From: Thermococcus sp. 21S9
GTDB lineage: Archaea > Methanobacteriota_B > Thermococci > Thermococcales > Thermococcaceae
Assembly: GCF_012027635.1 (NCBI RefSeq)
Contig: NZ_SNUS01000001.1
Location: 310,001 to 374,000 of the forward strand
DNA length: 64,000 nt
Reading direction: 5' to 3'
Notes under the pieces: generated by a model
Seen by the model: the letters and a program-made list of their open reading frames with translations, nothing else
What the model was told of the DNA's origin: nothing
Databases searched by the model: none
In this document: positions 25,546 through 35,010 of the stretch, piece after piece
Layout of the letters: each line of letters opens with the position of its first letter
How positions within the stretch are numbered: the stretch's first letter is position 1
Made by a program: the position numbers and the translations under genes

Positions 25546-26844
25546 TTAAATAGTTTTTGGTCGCGAAACCTTTCTGGATATAAGGTAAACCGTCGCCCCG
25601 ACGCGAAGGTTCGTAAGGACTGCGAGGAGCGCGAAGAGCGCCCTGACGGCGAGGCCCGAAGGAACGAGCAGGAACAGCATCGTCAGGAAGACCCTCTCGT
25701 CCCTCTTTCCGGGGAGCTTTCTGAGTGCCGGGACTTCCCGGTAGGCGTCCCTGCAGAAGGCCCCCTTAAAGCGCTCGGTCGAGTAACTCACCATGACCGA
25801 ACCGAGCAGAGCCAGGAGCGCGACCAGATACCAGGGAGGTTCTTTCAGAGCCGAGTAAGCCAGGAGCGCGAGGAAAGAGCCGTCAACGTAGCGGTCGAGG
25901 ATTGAATCCACGTAGCCACCGAGCCTGCTCGTCCTCAGCTGGGCCCTCGCGAGCTCGCCGTCAACCCCATCGAGGATTGAGCTCACCTGGTACAGGATTC
26001 CAGCCAGGGGCAGGCTGACGAGCGTCAGGAAGGCCGAGAGCACGCCAAGGGCGAAGGTAACGACCGTCATCTGGTTTGGAGTGACATTCTCAACGAGGAG
26101 ATAGCTGATTCTCGTCGAGATTTTTCTGTTAAGGTGTCGGCTGATGAACCCGTCACCGGTCCCCTTGACGGCCGTGAAGACGAGCATCTTTCGGGCCCTC
26201 TTGAGCTCCTCCGGCGTGTCCACATCGGTCCAGCCGAGGCCGTCGACGAAGGTAACGGGAAGCTTAGCCCGCCCGACGACCTCGCTGAGGGAGTAGTCAC
26301 CGTTTTTCTCGTTTTCAAGCCCTTCCGTTACCCTGAAAATCCCTTCATCGAGGACGAAGAAGCCGGTATCAACCGCGTCCCAGTCTTTAAGGCCCTTTCC
26401 GATTCGCTCGACCCTGCCGTCCTTCACCCTAACCTTCGTCGCCTCGTCAACGTCAATCCACTTCGGCCTTCGGTCCGCTATGAGGCCGTTTCCCTTTATA
26501 GCCTCAGCGACGAAGGCCTCGCTGTAGACGTGGTCGCTCATGACGAGGACGAACCGCCCGGAGAGGTGGCCCTTGGTGAGGTGGAGTGAGTGACCGTTGC
26601 CCTTCTCGGGCTCGGGGTTTATCACGAGCTCGGCGTTGAATTCGTTCTTCTCAACGAACTCGCGGTAAAGGGGCGCGTACCGCTCGTTGGTGACGATTAC
26701 GAACCTCTCAACGCCGTTCCTCTGGAGGAGGTGCATCGTTCGGTACAGAATCTCCCTTCCGGCGACTCTAACGAGTCCCTTTGGCCTTCCGCCCATCCTC
26801 GTCCCAAGGCCGGCCGCGAGAATCACTGCAGTTTTTGGAGTCAT
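25546..26844 (-). CDS. Bifunctional CTP:inositol-1-phosphate cytidylyltransferase / di-myo-inositol-phosphate-phosphate synthase
   Basis: 432 aa. N-terminal nucleotidyltransferase LAAGLGTRMGG (9-19) makes CDP-inositol. The C-terminal membrane domain has the CDP-alcohol phosphotransferase motif from D292 to D321 (DGVDGELAR then GGYVDSILDR), which condenses CDP-inositol with inositol-1-phosphate. With ino1 44 bp away this makes di-myo-inositol phosphate, a solute that rises above optimal growth temperature. ATG 26844 has GGTGATGCCG before it; the GTG at 26853 is inside that SD. Confidence 0.93.
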   Translation of the reverse strand: MTPKTAVILAAGLGTRMGGRPKGLVRVAGREILYRTMHLLQRNGVERFVIVTNERYAPLYREFVEKNEFNAELVINPEPEKGNGHSLHLTKGHLSGRFVLVMSDHVYSEAFVAEAIKGNGLIADRRPKWIDVDEATKVRVKDGRVERIGKGLKDWDAVDTGFFVLDEGIFRVTEGLENEKNGDYSLSEVVGRAKLPVTFVDGLGWTDVDTPEELKRARKMLVFTAVKGTGDGFISRHLNRKISTRISYLLVENVTPNQMTVVTFALGVLSAFLTLVSLPLAGILYQVSSILDGVDGELARAQLRTSRLGGYVDSILDRYVDGSFLALLAYSALKEPPWYLVALLALLGSVMVSYSTERFKGAFCRDAYREVPALRKLPGKRDERVFLTMLFLLVPSGLAVRALFALLAVLTNLRVGATVYLISRKVSRPKTI

Positions 26845-26936
26845 CGGCATCACCTTTTTAAGGCCCTTGATAAGGCCTCATCAAGAGAACCGAGATTAAA
26901 TTAACCGCAGGTAATTTAAAGCTTTCGGTGGTGGAA

Positions 26937-27620
26937 ATGCGCGTGGCAGTGCTGTATTCCGGCGGGAAGGACTCGAACTACGCCCTCTACTGGGCGCTCA
27001 AGCAGGGATTCGAGGTAAAGTACCTCATCTCGATGGTGAGCGAACGCGATGACAGCTACATGTACCACGTGCCCAACATTCACCTCACGGAACTGCAGGC
27101 GAGAGCCATTGGGATTCCGCTCGTCAAGGGCTTCACGAGTGGCGAGAAGGAGAAGGAAGTTGAGGACATGAAGGCCGTCCTCGAGGGCCTGAAGATTGAC
27201 GGCGTCGTTGCCGGGGCTCTGGCAAGCGAGTACCAGAAGCAGAGGGTTGACAGGGTCGCGAAGGAGCTCGGCATTGAGAGCTTCGCCCCGGCGTGGCACA
27301 GGGACCCCGTTGACTACATGCGCGAGCTGATTGGAATCTTCGACATCGTAATGGTCGGAGTTTCGGCCTACGGGTTGGACGAGCGCTGGCTCGGGCGGAG
27401 GATTGACGAAAAGGCCCTGGAGGAGTTAGTAAAGCTCCACGAGAGGTACAAAATCCACGTGGCTGGAGAGGGCGGGGAGTTCGAGACCTTCGTCAGGGAT
27501 GCACCCTTCTTCAAGGCCAGAATAGTCTTCGACGAGGTAGAAAAACGGTGGAACGAGTGCAACTATTCGGGAGTGCTTGAGGTCAAGAGGGCGCACCTTG
27601 AGAGAAAGGACAACCTTTAA
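26937..27620 (+). CDS. dph6: Diphthine-ammonia ligase Dph6
   Basis: 227 aa. PP-loop SGGKDS (8-13) of the N-type ATP pyrophosphatase family and conserved [17 protein letters not shown] and [17 protein letters not shown]. It amidates diphthine on elongation factor 2, the last step of diphthamide synthesis. GTG 26928 is part of the SD (GGTGGTGGAA). A TATA-like AATTTAAAG lies about 25 nt before the start. Confidence 0.9.
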   Translation: MRVAVLYSGGKDSNYALYWALKQGFEVKYLISMVSERDDSYMYHVPNIHLTELQARAIGIPLVKGFTSGEKEKEVEDMKAVLEGLKIDGVVAGALASEYQKQRVDRVAKELGIESFAPAWHRDPVDYMRELIGIFDIVMVGVSAYGLDERWLGRRIDEKALEELVKLHERYKIHVAGEGGEFETFVRDAPFFKARIVFDEVEKRWNECNYSGVLEVKRAHLERKDNL

Positions 27621-27652
27621 TTTTCCTTCCGCGAAGTTTTATCGGTGGGAGC

Positions 27653-27832
27653 ATGGAGGTTATTGAAGCCGTCTACGACCACGGGGTTCTGAGACCCCTG
27701 AAGAAGGTGGACCTAAAGGAAGGCGAGAAAGTTCGCATAGTCCTCAAGAGGTCGCTCTACGAAGTTATCTCGGAACTTGAGAAGGAGTTCGAGGACGTAG
27801 ATGAAGACCTAAGGGAAGTTCTCGTGAGGTAA
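27653..27832 (+). CDS. Orphan DUF104 (AF2212-like) antitoxin, VapB type
   Basis: 59 aa: starts MEVIEAVYDHGVLRPLKKV and contains LKEGEKVRIVL, the hallmark of DUF104 antitoxins, with an acidic helical C-terminus. SD GGTGGGAGC lies 4 nt before the ATG. No PIN-domain VapC gene follows; the next gene is on the other strand 51 bp away. The C-terminal toxin-binding helix seems complete, so either the toxin was lost or it acts elsewhere. Confidence 0.8.
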   Translation: MEVIEAVYDHGVLRPLKKVDLKEGEKVRIVLKRSLYEVISELEKEFEDVDEDLREVLVR

Positions 27833-27883
27833 ACCACTTGCCACTGTCTATTCTTGAAATACCAAAAATTGGGAATAAGGACT

Positions 27884-30427
27884 TCAGGGCTTCACCCTGA
27901 CCCAGAACCACGCCTTTGAGCAACCGCCCGAAACGCCACAGCTCGGGAACTCGAGGCTCCACTCCCTGGTCGGAATCGCCGAATCCGGCTCCCAGTCGAA
28001 GTAGTCATCGTCGAAGAGGAGTGTTATGGAAACCTGCCCCATCGGGTCGTCGTCGTTGCCCCAGTTTCCTGCATCCTCTTCCCAGCCGTCGTATTCGAGG
28101 TAGAGGAAAGGCACGTCCGCCCTCGTGTGGCCGATAATAAGCATCTCCGGCCTTACTGTGAACCTGTTGCCCGAGAGCACGCCCGACTTCGGATAGCGGT
28201 TGACGGGCTGAACCGGCGCCATTCCCGTAGTCCTCTCGGCAGTTATATCGGGAACGTCCACATCCTCTGGCTTGAAGGAGATGAACCCGCTCGCGTAGAG
28301 GTAGTACTCGTCGTCGCCGAGCTCCGTGTCCTTCGTGAACTGAACGGTGTCGAGGTAGGCCTGAAGGGTGTTGTAGCGGAGCGTCCTCGGGACTTCAACG
28401 GTTTGGACGAGGTAGGTAACCCTCATGTTGCCGTCCGTTGACCAGACCTCAATGAGAACTCCGTCGCTGTAATCGGCCCTCGCGTCTATCGCGTAGCCGG
28501 AGTAGCCGACCATATCAGGTTCGGTCCCGAAAACGGCCAGAATCCTTGAGCCGTAGAACTCGCTCGCGCTTTCTCCGGTGACGAGCTGGTTGATGAACAT
28601 GACCCCGTTGTAGCCGTACTTCATCGCGGTTCCGATTTCGCCGGTGGCGAGGCCCAGGGCCGTATCAACGAGGAAGCCAGCCCCGAGCGTTACATACTTT
28701 CCGGGGCTGTCGATGTCCCAGCCAGCCGTGTGGACGTAGATTTTCCGGTATTCCCTAACCTCGTCAAGGGGCATCGCGAAAATCGGGTAGCCGTTGATGA
28801 AAGGGTAATCCACGCTTATCGCCCTATCATCGTGGTATAAAAGCCGGCTGTGGTCGCCCGCCTCGACCCAGCGCTTTGCTGGATAACCGACGGCGTAAAT
28901 CGGCCCGTACTTCCAGTTCAGGTCGTTCTCGTGCTCCCAGTAAACAGGGAAGGCCCACGAGACGAGCTGTATTTCACCCTCCGCGCTGTCCTTGTTGCCC
29001 TTTATGTAGACGTCCTCGACGACGATGACGAGGTAGCGGTCGACGTCTTTCTCTATGCTGAGCCCGTTGGTGGCGTTCACCCACAGGTTGCTATGGGACG
29101 GGAAGCGGGGCTTCATCGAGGGAGCATAGACCTGACCCGAGAACCAGAGGCGGAAGTAGCGCCAGGGGACGAGGGAGAAGAAGTTCTCGATGGTGAACTC
29201 GACGACGTGCCGGTCGTTTTCGATGTAAGTTTTAACCTCCCCCTCGCGGTAGACGCTCCCGTGCGCGTCCCTCAACTTAAAGGAGTCCTCGTCTACGTAG
29301 GCAATCCAGTCAGCTTTACCGTTGTCGGTGCTGTCGAAGAAGACCTTCATCGGCATCATGTCGCGATACTTCCGGTCATCAAGGTAGAGCCTTATCATCA
29401 GGTCGTAGCCCCTCGCCTCCATGTAGAGCTTGCCTTCCCCAGTAAAGAAGCTGGCCGGCGAGTAGTAGTCAATCCAGCCCTTCCCTGCCTCGATTACGAA
29501 GCTCCCGGTGTAGGGATAGACGAAGCTCGGGCTCTTGTCGGCCATCGTGCTCCCGTAGATTCTGAGGTAAACCCCCTCGGGGAAAATTTCCGAGAAGTTC
29601 TCAACGGTGAAGCTAACGCGCCTTCCGTCGAGCTGGACGTTTCCGGCCCCCACTTCAACCGGCCCCTCTCCTGTCAGCTCGTAGAGGGTGAAGCCCGTGG
29701 AGTAAAGGTGGAGCTCCCAGATTCTCCCGAACTCGTCGCCTTCATCAAAGCGGAGAACCGTTGGCGGGTAGGTGTACTTCCTGCCCGAGAGGTCTATGAA
29801 AACCGGGATGTGAACGTAGGCGTTGGCCAGGCTCTCGTTCTCGAAGGTTATCGTGAATTTAACGCTCCTTCCGGGGTCGGTCGAGGACGTCAGGAGCGAG
29901 ACCCGCTCTATACCCTTCCCGTTCGGCTCGAAGGCGTCGCTCCAGATTGGCCCGGCGTAGGTTAGGTTGGCGGTGAGCCTGTAAACGGGAATTATCACAG
30001 GCTCGAGCGTGACGTTAAGAAGTCCTATCGAGAAGCCCGGCCCGGTTCCGTTCCCGTTGGTCTCCCCGGCCTCACAGCCGGAATCAGGGTCCGAGCTTTC
30101 ATCACAGAGAACCTCCCCGTCCTCGTCGTACTGAAGGCTCACGTTCGATGTGGGCGTCTCGGTTTGTGTTGGTGTCTCGGTTTGGGTTCCGGTGTCGGTT
30201 TGCGTTTCAGTCGGCGTTTCGGTTATGGTTGAAGTCTGGGTTTCCGGTGTAGTGTCAGTCGAAGAACCGGTGTCAGAGTGCGCTCCGGCATCTTCAGGAG
30301 GTGAGCTTCCGGTATCGTCTTCTCCAGTTCCGGTCGGAACACCGATGCCGTTCCCCCCGAGACAACCGCCAGCCAGCACTAACCCGACCAGGAGAAGAGG
30401 GAGCAAAACCCGTGAGAATTTTCCCAT
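27884..30427 (-). CDS. Large cell-surface lipoprotein with Thr-rich linker, unknown function
   Basis: 847 aa. Signal peptide MGKFSRVLLPLLLVGLV and lipobox LAGGC (about Cys23). Residues about 30-95 are a Ser/Thr/Glu-rich linker with TETPTQ-like repeats, likely glycosylated. The remaining 740 residues are beta-rich, with paired segments (VEFTIENFFSLVPWRYFRL and VSFTVENFSEIFPEGVYLRI) that look like two copies of a DOMON/glucodextranase-C-like domain. No catalytic motif seen. Probably sugar-binding or an envelope protein. ATG 30427 is preferred to upstream frames because GGGGGTG precedes it. Confidence 0.75.
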   Translation of the reverse strand: MGKFSRVLLPLLLVGLVLAGGCLGGNGIGVPTGTGEDDTGSSPPEDAGAHSDTGSSTDTTPETQTSTITETPTETQTDTGTQTETPTQTETPTSNVSLQYDEDGEVLCDESSDPDSGCEAGETNGNGTGPGFSIGLLNVTLEPVIIPVYRLTANLTYAGPIWSDAFEPNGKGIERVSLLTSSTDPGRSVKFTITFENESLANAYVHIPVFIDLSGRKYTYPPTVLRFDEGDEFGRIWELHLYSTGFTLYELTGEGPVEVGAGNVQLDGRRVSFTVENFSEIFPEGVYLRIYGSTMADKSPSFVYPYTGSFVIEAGKGWIDYYSPASFFTGEGKLYMEARGYDLMIRLYLDDRKYRDMMPMKVFFDSTDNGKADWIAYVDEDSFKLRDAHGSVYREGEVKTYIENDRHVVEFTIENFFSLVPWRYFRLWFSGQVYAPSMKPRFPSHSNLWVNATNGLSIEKDVDRYLVIVVEDVYIKGNKDSAEGEIQLVSWAFPVYWEHENDLNWKYGPIYAVGYPAKRWVEAGDHSRLLYHDDRAISVDYPFINGYPIFAMPLDEVREYRKIYVHTAGWDIDSPGKYVTLGAGFLVDTALGLATGEIGTAMKYGYNGVMFINQLVTGESASEFYGSRILAVFGTEPDMVGYSGYAIDARADYSDGVLIEVWSTDGNMRVTYLVQTVEVPRTLRYNTLQAYLDTVQFTKDTELGDDEYYLYASGFISFKPEDVDVPDITAERTTGMAPVQPVNRYPKSGVLSGNRFTVRPEMLIIGHTRADVPFLYLEYDGWEEDAGNWGNDDDPMGQVSITLLFDDDYFDWEPDSAIPTREWSLEFPSCGVSGGCSKAWFWVRVKP

Positions 30428-30582
30428 AGATACACCCCCAGTCCAAACCTCGGCAAGAAAAGAAAGCCACACCGGTCTGGATTATAGACAGTATGCGCTC
30501 ATTCTATTTAGGGGTTTCCTTGAATCCGTATTCACACGGAAAGGGTTATTAATCAAGCCGAGAACTTACCCCGGGTGGTGGT

Positions 30583-31344
30583 GTGATAGAGGTTGAGAAC
30601 CTCGTCAAGCGCTTCGGCGGGAAGGTTGCGCTCAAGGGAATCTCCTTCACCGTCCGCGACGGCGAAATCTACGGCCTCTTGGGCCCAAACGGGAGCGGTA
30701 AGAGCACCACGATGAGGATTCTGGCGGGGATTATTCCCCCGAGCGAAGGGAAAGTCCTGGTCGAGGGAATAAACGTCGCCGAGAACCCGATTGAGGCGAA
30801 GAAAATAACCGGCTACATACCAGAGACGCCGGTTCTCTACGAGAGCCTGACCCCGATGGAGTTCTTCTCCTTCGTGGGGAGCATTAGGGGAATTCCAAAG
30901 GGGGAGCTTGAGGAGCGCGTTGAAAGGCTTGTCAAGGCCTTCGGAATCGAGGAATACCTCGGCGAGCTGATAGGAACGCTCAGCTTCGGGACCCAGCAGA
31001 AGGTTTCGATAATAGCCGGTTTGCTCCACGACCCAAAGGCTCTAATCCTCGACGAGGCCATCAACGGTCTCGACCCCAAGAGCGCGCGCATAATGAAGGA
31101 GCTCCTCAACGGCTTCAAGGAAGAGGGAAAGAGCATAGTCTTCTCGACACACATTCTCGCGGTTGCCGAGGCGTTGTGCGACAGGATAGGCATAATCTAC
31201 AACGGCGAGCTGATAGCAGAGGGAACTCCCGAGGAACTCAAGAGCTTCGCCCACGAGGAGAGCCTTGAGGACGTCTTCCTCAAGCTGACCGAGAGTCAGG
31301 AGGAGGTAAGCTCTCTCGTCAGGGCCCTAAGGGAGGCCTTCTGA
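30583..31344 (+). CDS. ABC-2 type exporter, ATP-binding protein
   Basis: 253 aa. Walker A GPNGSGKST (about 34-42), Q-loop YIPETP, a slightly changed signature LSFGTQQ, Walker B ALILDEAINGLD (DE intact) and H-loop STHI. GTG start after GGTGG. It overlaps the permease gene (ATG at 31344) by one base. Substrate unknown; drug or antimicrobial-peptide export is common in the family. Confidence 0.88.
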   Translation: MIEVENLVKRFGGKVALKGISFTVRDGEIYGLLGPNGSGKSTTMRILAGIIPPSEGKVLVEGINVAENPIEAKKITGYIPETPVLYESLTPMEFFSFVGSIRGIPKGELEERVERLVKAFGIEEYLGELIGTLSFGTQQKVSIIAGLLHDPKALILDEAINGLDPKSARIMKELLNGFKEEGKSIVFSTHILAVAEALCDRIGIIYNGELIAEGTPEELKSFAHEESLEDVFLKLTESQEEVSSLVRALREAF

Positions 31345-32795
31345 TGGAGTGGGAGATAGTAAACGTCCTCTACCGCGAGATGACCTATAAACGGCTGAAG
31401 GCCAATCCCCAGCTCTCGACGGACTGGAAGAAGTTCATCAAGGCCTTCAAGCGGAGCGGGAGCCTCAAGAGAACCCTGCTGAGCCAGTCAGCCCTCTTCT
31501 TTTTCCTGAGCTTCACCCTCGTACCGGGTGTCTACTACGCGAAAACAGACGGCTCGGCGGTAATCTACGCGAGCTACTGCATGCTCCCGCTGATAATGGC
31601 CCTCTACGGAACGGCCGTTACGGCGCAGTATGCCGTCTCGCTCGGCCTCTTTGAACCCTTACTCTCGCTCCCGGTTCGCGTCGGCGGGGAGTACCTCAGC
31701 GTAATGCTTTTGATTACACAGCTCCCGTCGGTTCTCTTCCTCCTCCCCCCGGCAGTGGCCCTATCCCTCAAGCTCGGGCCCGTTGCTGGAATCCTTGGCC
31801 TCGCGTGGGCTCTTATGGGAGCCTTTATAGGCCACACCCTCGGTCTGCTCATCTACGACCGCTTTGGAAAGGCCTCTGGCGGGAAGTTCTCCGGCCTCAA
31901 AACAGCCTTCAAGGCCTTTGGAATACTCCTCGTGATGTCCCTCTTCTACGGCCTGAACTACCTCCAGCGCTACGTTGCAAGCCACTACGAAGCGCTCAAG
32001 GGCGTTTTCGAGAAGTATTCCATGGCGTATCCCTTCTCGGTAGCGACCGTCGAGAAGCCCCTCCTCTCGCTGGGCCTCCTGGCCGTTTACGGCCTTGTGA
32101 TTGGAGCGGTCTACGTTTCAACGGTTAGAAGGCTCTGGAGGAGGGTAAGCGAGGGAACGGCAACCGAGAGGAGGGGTGGAAGGGCGAGGCTCTCGCTCCA
32201 CAGCCCGGCCTTAGCGCTCGCGCTCAAGGACTTCAAGGTAGCAACGAGGAACACGTCCCTTCTAACGGGCCTGCTGATGCCTGTTGTGGTCATAATCCCA
32301 TCTCTCGCCGGTGCGTTGAAGTCTGGAAGCGAGGACTCGGCCCTCGGCTTCGTTTTGGCGATTGGTTGGACTTCAGCGATAGCAATAGACGCCGTTTTGA
32401 AAATAGACGGTAGGGCCTTTGAAGTCCTTCACTCGCTCCCGCTGAGCCTCCGGACGTTCCTGCGGGGCAAACTCATAACGATGACCGCAGTTCCGGTAAC
32501 GGCAGGCCTGCTGGCGGTTCTGGGTCTCTCGCTCAGGAACCTGGGCTCCCTGAAGGTCTTCCCCCTCGCGCTCCTCCTGCCAGTAGCGACAGCTGGAACA
32601 ACGCTGACAATCTTTTACTGGGGAATCAAGGAAGTGGCGCTACCCCAGACGACATGGAAAAAGATGCTCCTGGCTCTGCTCGCGAACGGGCTGATAATTG
32701 GAGCTACAGCTGGGCTGTGGTACGTTGAGTGGTTCCTCTCGCTCCCCTTCGTGCTCCTCGTCGATGCGCTGTTGCTCTGGCACCTCAGCAGGTGA
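31344..32795 (+). CDS. ABC-2 type exporter permease
   Basis: 483 aa, about ten hydrophobic helices in two sets (about 45-270 and 310-480), separated by the charged stretch RRVSEGTATERRGGRAR. It has no catalytic domain and pairs with the ATPase just upstream. The 3' end overlaps the convergent Mth938-like gene by 11 bp. Substrate unknown. Confidence 0.85.
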   Translation: MEWEIVNVLYREMTYKRLKANPQLSTDWKKFIKAFKRSGSLKRTLLSQSALFFFLSFTLVPGVYYAKTDGSAVIYASYCMLPLIMALYGTAVTAQYAVSLGLFEPLLSLPVRVGGEYLSVMLLITQLPSVLFLLPPAVALSLKLGPVAGILGLAWALMGAFIGHTLGLLIYDRFGKASGGKFSGLKTAFKAFGILLVMSLFYGLNYLQRYVASHYEALKGVFEKYSMAYPFSVATVEKPLLSLGLLAVYGLVIGAVYVSTVRRLWRRVSEGTATERRGGRARLSLHSPALALALKDFKVATRNTSLLTGLLMPVVVIIPSLAGALKSGSEDSALGFVLAIGWTSAIAIDAVLKIDGRAFEVLHSLPLSLRTFLRGKLITMTAVPVTAGLLAVLGLSLRNLGSLKVFPLALLLPVATAGTTLTIFYWGIKEVALPQTTWKKMLLALLANGLIIGATAGLWYVEWFLSLPFVLLVDALLLWHLSR

Positions 32796-33141
32796 CGTGG
32801 AAGATTCCAAGAACTCTTTTCTTTTCGTGAAGCTCGTTGAATAGCTCCACCGCTTCCCCGGTGGGGAGCTCATAGACTTCCCTGTCCTTGAGAAGCTCTC
32901 TGCTCTCGGGGAGTAGCGAGAGGTAGCCGTAGTAGCCGGTGCCGACGATTAGAACCTCGAAGTCCTCAGTCAGGTACTCCCTGAGCTCGTCGGGGTCGAG
33001 TCTGTGGCTCGTTCCGTGCTTCGCCTTGCTCAGCCACTTCTTCCTCTTCTCAACCCTTCCGCTCGGATAAACCACGATGTCGTGCTCATATGTTTTTCCG
33101 TCAACCACTATCCTCCCGAAGGAGGGATATTCGAGCTTCAT
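32785..33141 (-). CDS. Mth938/DUF498 (AAMDC) family protein
   Basis: 118 aa. Family pattern FGRIVVDGKTYEHDIVVYPSGRVEKRKKW, then FEVLIVGTGYYGYLSLLPE and a C-terminal HVTC. Relatives include eukaryotic AAMDC and NDUFAF3. Archaeal role unknown. GTG 33150 is rejected as part of the SD (GGTGAGTGCC). It follows the Nudix gene after 5 bp. Confidence 0.85.
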   Translation of the reverse strand: MKLEYPSFGRIVVDGKTYEHDIVVYPSGRVEKRKKWLSKAKHGTSHRLDPDELREYLTEDFEVLIVGTGYYGYLSLLPESRELLKDREVYELPTGEAVELFNELHEKKRVLGIFHVTC

Positions 33142-33146
33142 GGCAC

Positions 33147-33659
33147 TCACCAGCAGTCCTTTGGGTGCAGTGCGTCCCTCAAAATCTTCGCGTGGTCAAA
33201 GGCCAGCGGAAGCTTCTCAACCTTATCAATCGGGATGACGTGGACTTCCTTCGCATCGTCACCGGCCTTCAGCTCGCCTTCCCCAATGCAGAGAAAGGCG
33301 ACCGAAACGGTGTGTCCCCTCGGGTCTCTGCCCGGGTCGGAGTAAACACCCACCAGTCTGAGTATTCTAACGTCCAAGCCTGTCTCTTCCTTCATCTCCC
33401 TCTTCAGGGCTTCCTCAACGGTCTCGCCGTACTCAACGAAACCACCGGGGAGAGCATAAGAGCCCTTGAATGGCTCATGCTTCCGCTTTATGAGAACGAC
33501 ACCGCCCCGATAGAGTATGACACCATCGACAGTTAAGCCTATGCACCTGTGGAGCTCAGCCGTGAGGCCGTATTTTTCTGCGAGAGCCTTAACCTCCTCC
33601 CGGAATTCGCTTACATCGGCCTCCTTTGGGGCTTTAACGAGCAGAACGTAACGGTCCAT
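33147..33659 (-). CDS. Nudix hydrolase
   Basis: 170 aa. Nudix box GGFVEYGETVEEALKRE then MKEETGLDV (GX5EX7REUXEEXGU pattern) lies near 80-102, preceded by KGSYALPGG. ADP-ribose or nucleotide-sugar pyrophosphatase activity is typical. The first 55 residues form an unassigned extra domain. ATG 33659 has SD GGTGAAAAAG. An earlier start at 33689 is less likely. Confidence 0.88.
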   Translation of the reverse strand: MDRYVLLVKAPKEADVSEFREEVKALAEKYGLTAELHRCIGLTVDGVILYRGGVVLIKRKHEPFKGSYALPGGFVEYGETVEEALKREMKEETGLDVRILRLVGVYSDPGRDPRGHTVSVAFLCIGEGELKAGDDAKEVHVIPIDKVEKLPLAFDHAKILRDALHPKDCW

Positions 33660-33737
33660 CTTTTTCACCTCAGGGAAGTCCCTTCTCATCAGCTTTCAGC
33701 GTGCTGACGTTTCATCATCGGTCGCTTAAAGTTGGGT

Positions 33738-34562
33738 TCAATCGCTTAAAGCCTCAACGGTTACACCCCTTGCGAGCTCGCTCACATCGTTGATGCTGAA
33801 ATCCACCGAGCGATACCGGAGAAACAGCGCCGTGAAGGCGACGGCCCGCTTCAGGGATTGAAGGAAGGGGCATGTCAGGTAGAAACCGGTGAAAGCTCCG
33901 AGAAAGACGTCTCCCGCACCCGTTGATTCGCCGATGTCAACCTTCAGCGGAATGAAGCGGTAGGGCCTCCCGTGGAGGTAAGCCGTTCCCGGGTTCGGAC
34001 CGTCCGAGAGGAGGAGAACACCAACTGAGCCGGGGTCAAGGTTCACGTGGGGAAACTCCGCGACGTCGGCGTGCAGAACATCAACCCCGCGAAGGAACGA
34101 CCCGTCGCGCTCGATGAGCCTTACCGGGCCCTTCTCAGGGGAGCGTATGAAACCCTGAAGGTCGGCCGAGACGAGCCCTGCCTGGTTTAGAGCTTCCCTC
34201 ACGATGCCCTCTGGAATCTCGTTGGCAACGGGGTTGAGGAGTATGGCATCGTACTTCCGGGCCGGGAGCTCTTTAATGGGGGAGGCGCGTGAAATCAGCC
34301 TCAGCTCCCTCCTGTTGGAGTCCAGGTATTTCAGCTCGTAGGACGTTGTTTCATCGGAGGGTAGAACGCTCAGTTTGCCCAGGGAGCGGAGCTCGTCAAT
34401 CCATTCCTCCGGAAGCTGGGAAAAGCTCGTGAGAATCTCAACGTCGCAGAAGCGCGAAAGTGCCAGGGCGGAGTAGTAGGCACCGCCACCGAGTCTCTCC
34501 TCGATTTTCGAACCGCGCCTTATTACATCCCTGACGACGTGGCCGACGACGAGGCACTTCAT
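33738..34562 (-). CDS. PfkB-family kinase, probable myo-inositol 3-kinase
   Basis: 274 aa. PfkB/ribokinase fold with N-terminal [14 protein letters not shown], and motif 2 [12 protein letters not shown] with catalytic Asp. The T. kodakarensis protein at the same place relative to gar1 and tfb was reported as a myo-inositol 3-kinase. Its nearness to ino1 and DIP synthase supports that role, but the identity rests on remembered synteny. TATA-like TTTTTAATATG lies about 40 nt upstream. ATG 34562 is used rather than the TTG at 34577. Confidence 0.7.
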   Translation of the reverse strand: MKCLVVGHVVRDVIRRGSKIEERLGGGAYYSALALSRFCDVEILTSFSQLPEEWIDELRSLGKLSVLPSDETTSYELKYLDSNRRELRLISRASPIKELPARKYDAILLNPVANEIPEGIVREALNQAGLVSADLQGFIRSPEKGPVRLIERDGSFLRGVDVLHADVAEFPHVNLDPGSVGVLLLSDGPNPGTAYLHGRPYRFIPLKVDIGESTGAGDVFLGAFTGFYLTCPFLQSLKRAVAFTALFLRYRSVDFSINDVSELARGVTVEALSD

Positions 34563-34686
34563 TTTTACCAGTCCCAATCTTATACTGTTTGTGAGTGCAT
34601 ATTAAAAACCTTTCCCAAATTACCGAAAGGCTTTTAAGGGGGAAAAGCGAAAAGTTTAAAAGGAGATGTCGTTTTGGGGTGGGGCT

Positions 34687-35010
34687 ATGAAGCGCTTAGG
34701 GAAGGTTTCTCACTACGCGAAGCAGGGCTTCCTCATAGTCAGAACGAACTGGGTTCCATCGCTCAACGAGCCCGTCGTTGACAAGGATTTGAAGCCGGTA
34801 GGCATTGTTAAGGATGTTTTTGGTCCCGTTAATTACCCCTATGTTGCCGTTAAACCCCGTGTTAAGGACCCCGAGAGGTACGTCGGTGCTCTTCTGTACG
34901 TGGACAAGAGGAGGAAGGATAAAAAGCCGGGTAAAAAGGCTAAAGTCAGAGGCTCTAAGGGTTCTAAGAGGCCCAAGCGTTCTCGCCCCGCCCCCAGGAG
35001 AAGGGGGTGA
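34687..35010 (+). CDS. gar1: H/ACA ribonucleoprotein subunit Gar1
   Basis: 107 aa. Starts [20 protein letters not shown] and has the Gar1 core [22 protein letters not shown], ending in an RGG-like basic tail ([14 protein letters not shown]). It helps guide pseudouridylation by Cbf5. SD GGGGTGGGGCT precedes ATG 34687. The stop overlaps the tfb GTG start by 4 bp, so they are translationally coupled. Confidence 0.92.
   Translation: MKRLGKVSHYAKQGFLIVRTNWVPSLNEPVVDKDLKPVGIVKDVFGPVNYPYVAVKPRVKDPERYVGALLYVDKRRKDKKPGKKAKVRGSKGSKRPKRSRPAPRRRG

Noticed and set aside
24348-25553. 401-codon plus-strand frame antisense to ino1
   Set aside because: ino1 is certain from conserved blocks. The antisense frame has no SD and no recognisable domain.
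28850-29965. 371-codon plus-strand frame inside the lipoprotein gene
   Set aside because: Shadow of the lipoprotein frame with biased composition. No domain or start signal.
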